From NCBI GenBank assembly GCA_902787575.1, contig CADAGX010000010.1, positions 1-64,000 of the forward strand: DNA of 64,000 nt, read 5' to 3'. The position numbers and the translations under genes were made by a program. The notes below the pieces were generated by a model. The model was not told the DNA's origin and made no database searches. It worked only from the letters and a program-made list of their open reading frames with translations. The number at the start of each line of letters is the position of its first letter. Within the stretch, counting starts at the first letter, position 1. The DNA comes from an uncultured Bacteroidales bacterium (lineage in GTDB: Bacteria; Bacteroidota; Bacteroidia; Bacteroidales; Bacteroidaceae). Shown in pieces: positions 58,625 to 64,000 of the stretch.

Positions 58625-58632
58625 CAAAAGTA
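58625..58632 (-). promoter_or_regulatory. -7 promoter box for gltX
   Basis: Minus strand TACTTTTG, full TAnnTTTG match, 21 bases ahead of the gltX ATG at 58603. It supports the short start. Confidence 0.6.
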
Positions 58633-58665
58633 CGATATTTTTTTCAGATAGAAGCGTCTTTTTTG

Positions 58666-58673
58666 TATTTTTG
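58666..58673 (+). promoter_or_regulatory. -7 promoter box for the 7TM-HD gene
   Basis: TATTTTTG, full TAnnTTTG match. The leader of about 100 bases up to 58780 is almost entirely repeat locus E. Confidence 0.6.
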
Positions 58674-58691
58674 CAGTGCGAAAGGGTAAAA

Positions 58692-58750
58692 ACCACGTGT
58701 GAGAATTCGCGTGCCACGTGTGGAAAATCTGTTTTCACGTGTGGCGTTTC
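58692..58750 (+). repeat. 21-22 bp periodic repeat array in the 7TM-HD leader (locus E)
   Basis: CACGTGTG cores begin at 58694, 58715 and 58736, 21 bp apart, with the extended forms CCACGTGTGAG, CCACGTGTGGAAAA and TCACGTGTGGCG. It occupies the shared divergent region between gltX and the HD-domain gene and lies downstream of the plus-strand promoter. Confidence 0.75.
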
Positions 58751-58779
58751 CCTTGTCGCCACGACAAAAAGAAGAAACT

Positions 58780-60873
58780 ATGAGCCGATACAATCATCGT
58801 CGCCGCCTGACATTCCGCGACTACCTTTACCGCGTGCTACTCTGCAGTGCATCAATTGTCATTCTGGTGCTTTGTATGCCGCGCAACAGCTATAGAACCT
58901 ACCAATACGGGCTGGGCGAACCGTGGGACGACAGCCCCGTCATTGCGCAGGACAGCTTCCCCATCTATAAACCCGAAGCACAGTTGCAGCACGAGCGCGA
59001 CAGCCTTCGCCGTTTCTACGAGCCGTATTATCAGGCCGACCCGTCGTTGGCCGAGCAACAAGACAAGGCACTGACCGATGCCTTCCGTGGCGAGCTGGGC
59101 GAGACGGTTCCTGCGTACTATCTGTCGCATCTGCGCGAAAAACTTGCCACGGTGTACGAGCGCGGCATCATGGAAGCGGAGGAATATGACCGTCTCCACG
59201 CTGAGCAAGTGCGCAACATACGCGTATTTTGGCAGAACGAAGCCGGCACGCGCTCGCTTCGCAGCGTCTTTACGCCCAAGACGGCCTACGAATACATGAT
59301 GACGGAGCGCGACAGCCTGCGCTTCTCCAGTGCAAAACTGCAGCGGTGCAATTTGGCGCGATTCATACAAAGCGATCTTTCGTACGACGTAGAAAAATCC
59401 CTGCAGCAGAAACAAGAGGTGGATGCCATGCTTGTACCATTTATGGGGCAAGTGCAGAAAGGAGAGAAGATTGTGGACCGCGGAGACATCGTGAGCGAAT
59501 ATACTTTCAACGTGTTGCAGTCGATGGAACGATACCAGCAAGGACGCACGAAAAGCAGCTCCGAGTGGCTGGCACTCGTCGTTGGACAGACGCTGTTCGC
59601 CACAATTATGGTGCTGCTCTTGCTTTTCTACTTCGAGCAGTTCCGCAACGACTATCTCACGCATTCGCGCAATGTATTCCTCGTGCTGAGTCTTTTCCTC
59701 ATCTTTCCGCTGATAACTTACGGCATGATGAGTCATCACTTTATGAGCGTGTATTTGGTGCCGTACTGTGTACTGCCCATTTTTGTGCGTATCTTTATGG
59801 ACTCTCGCACGGCCTTCATCACTCATCTTCTCATGGTGCTGACTTGCGCCGTAGCGTTGCATCATCCGGCGGAATTCATCATAACGCAGAGCGTGGCTGG
59901 GCTGGTGGCGATTTATAATTTGCGACAGCTCTCGCAGCGCTCCGAACTTTTCCGGGCGGCCTTGTTTGTCACCGTCTCGACGCTCGTAACTTATCTCTGT
60001 CTCGACCTGATGAAAGGAACCTTCTTTGGTTCTGACGGTGTGGACCGCTGGACGTATATTTACCTGACGCTGGCAGGCCTGCTTTCGTTGATAGCATACT
60101 TGCTGCTTATCCCCATAGAAAAAATATTTGGTTTCACATCCACCGTCACGCTTGTGGAATTGTCGAATACAAACAACAAAATCTTGCGCCGACTCTCGGA
60201 AGAGGCTCCCGGCACGTTCCAGCACAGTATGCAGGTGGCCAATTTGGCTGCTGAGGTGGCCAACAAGATTGGCGGCAAGAGTCAGCTTGTGCGAACCGGC
60301 GCGCTGTATCACGACATCGGCAAGCTGGAAAATCCCGCCTTCTTCACAGAAAATCAAAGCGGCGTGAATCCGCACGAAGGATTACCCTTCGAACAGAGCG
60401 CGCAAATCATCATACAACACGTGAAGAACGGCGTACGGCTGGCGGAGAAGTACAAACTTCCGACGGTGATAAAGGATTTCATCCAGACACACCACGGACG
60501 GTCGGTGGCACGCTTCTTTTACGTGTCGTTCAAGAATCAATTTCCGGGCCGCGAGGTCGACGCTTCGCTTTTCTCCTATCCCGGCCCGAATCCTACCACG
60601 CTGGAGCAGGCAATCCTGATGATGGCAGACGCGGTGGAGGCCGCGTCAAGGAGTCTAACGGAGTATACCGAGGAGAGTGTGAACGCGCTGGTGGATAAAA
60701 TCGTCGATACGCAGGTGAGCGAAGGTTACTTCGCAGAGTGTCCTATCACGTTCCTCGAAATAAAAGATGCAAAGGACGTCTTCAAGACCAAGCTGAAGAC
60801 CATCTACCATACGCGTATTCAATATCCCGAAATGAACGCGGCCGCCGAGGAACAAAGTACGGCACGGGTGTAG
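58780..60873 (+). CDS. 7TM-HD phosphodiesterase, PgpH-like (putative c-di-AMP hydrolase)
   Basis: 697 residues from ATG 58780; the in-frame ATG at 58699 lies within repeats and is rejected. An N-terminal helix (about 17-35), an extracytoplasmic 7TMR-HDED domain (about 40-250), then about seven transmembrane helices (about 265-460) and a cytoplasmic HD domain with L-Y-H511-D512-I-G-K and a distal T-H-H-G-R. The domain order is that of PgpH, which hydrolyses cyclic di-AMP in Listeria. Activity here is inferred from architecture only; some homologues might prefer another nucleotide. It converges on the next gene with a 7-base gap. Confidence 0.88.
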   Translation: MSRYNHRRRLTFRDYLYRVLLCSASIVILVLCMPRNSYRTYQYGLGEPWDDSPVIAQDSFPIYKPEAQLQHERDSLRRFYEPYYQADPSLAEQQDKALTDAFRGELGETVPAYYLSHLREKLATVYERGIMEAEEYDRLHAEQVRNIRVFWQNEAGTRSLRSVFTPKTAYEYMMTERDSLRFSSAKLQRCNLARFIQSDLSYDVEKSLQQKQEVDAMLVPFMGQVQKGEKIVDRGDIVSEYTFNVLQSMERYQQGRTKSSSEWLALVVGQTLFATIMVLLLLFYFEQFRNDYLTHSRNVFLVLSLFLIFPLITYGMMSHHFMSVYLVPYCVLPIFVRIFMDSRTAFITHLLMVLTCAVALHHPAEFIITQSVAGLVAIYNLRQLSQRSELFRAALFVTVSTLVTYLCLDLMKGTFFGSDGVDRWTYIYLTLAGLLSLIAYLLLIPIEKIFGFTSTVTLVELSNTNNKILRRLSEEAPGTFQHSMQVANLAAEVANKIGGKSQLVRTGALYHDIGKLENPAFFTENQSGVNPHEGLPFEQSAQIIIQHVKNGVRLAEKYKLPTVIKDFIQTHHGRSVARFFYVSFKNQFPGREVDASLFSYPGPNPTTLEQAILMMADAVEAASRSLTEYTEESVNALVDKIVDTQVSEGYFAECPITFLEIKDAKDVFKTKLKTIYHTRIQYPEMNAAAEEQSTARV

Positions 60874-60880
60874 GCGCGCC

Positions 60881-62029
60881 TTATTCCACCAGTCGCAACG
60901 GCTCGTTGGCATCGTTCGTCCAGCGGTAAAGATGGATGGTACTACTATGCAAGCCATCATGCTTGCCGTTGTGTGAAATGTAGAAAAGGCCATTTCCAAT
61001 GGGGCAGAAGCCCGTAGCTCCCCACTTGAAGTCCCAGCCGCGAGTTTCTCCGCTTTGTTTCCCGTCTGTTGCCAGTGGTACCACCAAGCCCTTGGTGTCG
61101 TCGCTCATCCCCTTGAGCTTCTCTTTGTGCGCTTTGGCGCGTGTGTCGAAGGCGAAAAGGCCGTAATTGTGGAATTCTGCCTTCTTGCCCGGATAAACGG
61201 CAGCGAACATCTTACCTGTTTCAGCGTCGTAAGCCAGATTCTGAATGCCATAGGTGGTATTACCTGTGTAGGCGAAATACTTCTTCTTGGGGTGCCGCGG
61301 CCCGCTCCGGTGCAGATTGTCGGGTGTAAGCGGCTGCTCGTATTTCTTCCAGTTTCGCACGTCGTAGGCCAGAAGCACTTGGTAGTCATTGTCCGTGCGG
61401 TTTGTGTCGCCGTAGATGCCGTATGCTACGTAGAGCATGTTGCGCCCCGACTTCTTACCCCACGCAGGTGCAAATGCCACGCCGTCTATGCCCGAGCATC
61501 CGAAGCGATGCTTCACCTGCCGGCCGCCGCAGGGAACTTCTGCCATGTAGTCGCTGACGGCCTCGCTGATGTAGACAGTCGTCATCACGTCGCGGGCGTC
61601 CATGTGAGGGCGAGTAATTCGCTGCACGTCGAAGATTGCCACGTAGAACCCCGTCTGCGCATCGTTATTGCGGCCCAGACGGTTTTCGATGAGCGTGCCA
61701 ATCTCGTCGTGCTTGTATTCTATTGAGCCGTAGAGCCTGCCGTCGTCGGGATTCAGCGCGAGGCATCCCAGATGTCCCGTCAGACCTTCCACACTGCCAA
61801 GCAAGCGGCCCTCACCGTCAAGTTTTATAAGCGACGTGGTGAAGGAGAGATAAAAACATCCGCTCGTCTTGTCGTAGGCGATGCCTTGCACATGGAACTG
61901 CCCTTGCCCGCCAGAAAAAACCTGACGTGGTAGGTTCTCAAAACTGGCTGTGGTTTGTGCCGAAAGCACACTGCAGAAAATAAAAAACTGCACGCAGAAA
62001 ATTGCGTGGCGGCAGGAGAAAAATTTCAT
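60881..62029 (-). CDS. secreted propeller-like protein, unknown function
   Basis: 382 residues; signal peptide to about 24 (V-L-S-A-Q-T). Repeated blade-like segments follow, with the pattern G-I-A-Y-D ... G-C-F-Y-L-S-F-T-T, G-C-L-A-L-N-P-D-D-G-R-L-Y-G, G-V-A-F-A-P-A and Q-N-L-A-Y-D-A-E-T-G-K-M-F. This suggests a beta-propeller of the esterase-like or phytase-like type. The sequence G-W-D-F-K-W-G-A-T-G-F-C-P-I-G lies near the end. I cannot name a family or an active site. No TAnnTTTG box is seen ahead of it. The gyrB terminator lies upstream at 62075. Confidence 0.6.
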   Translation of the reverse strand: MKFFSCRHAIFCVQFFIFCSVLSAQTTASFENLPRQVFSGGQGQFHVQGIAYDKTSGCFYLSFTTSLIKLDGEGRLLGSVEGLTGHLGCLALNPDDGRLYGSIEYKHDEIGTLIENRLGRNNDAQTGFYVAIFDVQRITRPHMDARDVMTTVYISEAVSDYMAEVPCGGRQVKHRFGCSGIDGVAFAPAWGKKSGRNMLYVAYGIYGDTNRTDNDYQVLLAYDVRNWKKYEQPLTPDNLHRSGPRHPKKKYFAYTGNTTYGIQNLAYDAETGKMFAAVYPGKKAEFHNYGLFAFDTRAKAHKEKLKGMSDDTKGLVVPLATDGKQSGETRGWDFKWGATGFCPIGNGLFYISHNGKHDGLHSSTIHLYRWTNDANEPLRLVE

Positions 62030-62074
62030 GGCTAATGTGGTTAGAATAATGCGGTTCTGTTTAAGGAATAAAAG

Positions 62075-62102
62075 AAGGCCCAGAATATGACTTCTGGGCT
62101 TT
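62075..62102 (-). terminator. intrinsic terminator after gyrB
   Basis: A 10-bp stem (AAGGCCCAGA at 62075-62084 with 62093-62102, one G-T pair) and an 8-base loop. On the minus strand it is followed by CTTTTATT. It lies 18 bases after the gyrB stop. Confidence 0.8.
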
Positions 62103-62120
62103 CCTGTTGTCTCTGTGAAG

Positions 62121-64000
<1,880 letters not shown>

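Noticed and set aside
58604-58762. 53-residue N-terminal extension of gltX
   Set aside because: It is encoded by repeat locus E, lies upstream of a -7 promoter box and lacks family conservation. The class I motif sits normally from the ATG at 58603.

Overview
The window reads as a chromosomal segment of a Bacteroidales bacterium, most likely from the Prevotellaceae. The evidence is Bacteroidetes-type promoters (TAnnTTTG -7 boxes), secreted proteins ending in Bacteroidales C-terminal sorting-like tails (a YDMSGRR/GLYIVNGKK type and a Prevotella-like SPTGQQLSAPQ...GSVRKV type), many lipoproteins of Bacteroidetes-restricted families (DUF4493, PCMD, calycin-like, SusE/F-like), membrane-bound AraC-type regulation and glycine-lipid genes. 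I see no insertion sequence, phage or CRISPR array.

Layout. (1) 1-1753, minus strand: a predicted glycine-lipid pair (GNAT N-acyltransferase, cut by the window edge, and PlsC-like O-acyltransferase) behind a small secreted protein. (2) 1969-21689, all minus strand: an accessory surface-protein block. It starts at the right with a promoter near 21770 and runs through eight DUF4493-type lipoproteins, a PCMD lipoprotein, an outer-membrane barrel and a 974-residue secreted protein. A membrane AraC regulator with its own promoter, an 1117-residue secreted modular protein and a 49-residue peptide follow. (3) 22215-38937: a cyclophilin, then a complete dcw (division and cell wall) operon: mraZ, rsmH, ftsL-like, ftsI, murE, mraY, murD, ftsW, murG, murC, ftsQ, ftsA, ftsZ and a yqeY-like gene. 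murF and ddl are not in it. The mraZ promoter carries two TGGGG boxes five bases apart, the arrangement of MraZ operators. (4) 38930-40280: recO, tRNA-Glu(TTC), rpsT and a terminator. (5) 40354-43842: GDP-fucose synthesis (gmd, fcl) and a separate NAD-dependent epimerase. (6) 43892-48457: sufCDS without sufB, a calycin-like lipoprotein and rnhB. (7) 48475-51934: a secreted GH31 glycosidase and a SusE/F-like protein. (8) 52027-64000: gpmI, ung, a DUF3109 protein, an unknown membrane protein, waaA, gltX, a PgpH-like 7TM-HD phosphodiesterase, a secreted propeller-like protein and gyrB (cut by the right edge).

Two signals stand out beyond ordinary annotation. First, six loci (6784, 12231, 22077, 40412, 54906, 58692) carry short arrays of a degenerate element with an ACGTGTGGCA/ACACGTGG/ACGCGTGG core, repeated at a strict 21-22 bp period. 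Five are intergenic. One runs into the start of a lipoprotein gene and supplies its first codons. Second, the eight DUF4493-type lipoproteins all carry a Thr-Arg-(Ala/Ser/Val) motif 27-30 residues (once 37) after the lipidated cysteine. This is the layout of the arginine-specific maturation site of Bacteroidales type V pilins, and it suggests, without proving, that the block encodes a proteolytically activated surface assembly.
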